Shown here: one piece after another, positions 5,086-5,131 of the stretch
Layout of the letters: each line of letters starts with the position of its first letter
How positions within the stretch are numbered: position 1 is the first letter of the stretch
Assembly (NCBI GenBank): GCA_012520715.1
Contig: JAAYNT010000012.1
Location: 1-5,131, forward strand
Reading direction: 5' to 3'
Source of the DNA: Acholeplasmataceae bacterium
GTDB taxonomy: Bacteria > Bacillota_I > Bacilli_A > Acholeplasmatales > Acholeplasmataceae
Length of the DNA stretch: 5,131 nucleotides
Notes under the pieces: model-generated
The model's input: the letters and a program-made list of their open reading frames with translations, nothing else
Database searches by the model: none
What the model was told of the DNA's origin: nothing
Translations under genes and position numbers: made by a program

Positions 5086-5131
5086 TGGTTGCGGGGGAGG
5101 GATTTGAACTCTCGACCTTCGGGTTATGAGC
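5086..5131 (-). tRNA. Initiator tRNA-fMet (CAU), 3' part
   Basis: The last 46 nt of a tRNA are cut by the right edge of the window. The anticodon loop CTCATAA (anticodon CAU) is followed by a C-rich stem strand, ACCCG, as in the G-C-rich anticodon stem of initiator tRNA. The 3' acceptor strand CCCCGCA, discriminator A and encoded CCA match Bacillus initiator tRNA. The 5' half, needed to confirm the C1-A72 mismatch, is outside the window. The T-stem GAGAG/CCCTC contains an A-C mismatch. Confidence 0.9.

Overview
The window is AT-rich DNA from a low-GC Firmicute of the Mollicutes or Erysipelotrichia type. All real genes lie on the minus strand, so transcription runs from position 5131 down to 1. 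Every tryptophan codon I checked (eight, six of them in the ATPase gene) is UGG, and all complete genes end in UAA or UAG. A UGA=Trp mycoplasma is therefore unlikely; a standard-code lineage such as Acholeplasma or a relative fits better. The genus is inference. All three tRNA genes encode their CCA end, as is common in Firmicutes.

Layout, in transcription order. (1) 5131-4921 is the end of a tRNA cluster: initiator tRNA-fMet(CAU, cut by the window edge), tRNA-Asp(GUC) and tRNA-Phe(GAA). It is closed by a UUCG-tetraloop terminator at 4884-4905. (2) 4878-4775 is a promoter region made of four 23-bp direct repeats. The last repeat supplies the -35 box of a perfect TTGACA-17-TATAAT promoter. (3) 4755-3475 encodes an AAA_14/DUF4143 ATPase with a PD-(D/E)XK-like C-terminus, starting at GTG. 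(4) 3463-3393 is a short gap with an inverted repeat over a probable extended -10 promoter. (5) 3393-2455 encodes a ROK-family sugar kinase, probably a glucokinase, ended by a strong terminator at 2411-2435. (6) 2410-2208 is AT-rich with no gene. (7) 2207-2043 holds the S10-operon promoter and a roughly 115-nt structured leader. (8) 2042-1 is the start of the S10 ribosomal-protein operon: rpsJ, rplC, rplD, rplW and the first 41 codons of rplB.

The S10 operon, the tRNA cluster and the kinase are ordinary conserved genes. The accessory part is the single DUF4143 ATPase between the tRNA cluster and the kinase. Its repeat-built promoter is the most unusual structure here and looks like a multi-site operator. 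The ATPase appears to carry its own winged-helix segment, so autoregulation through the repeats is an attractive but unproven idea. The S10 leader, with stems and a 22-codon reading frame preceded by a Shine-Dalgarno sequence, is the second candidate for undescribed regulation.
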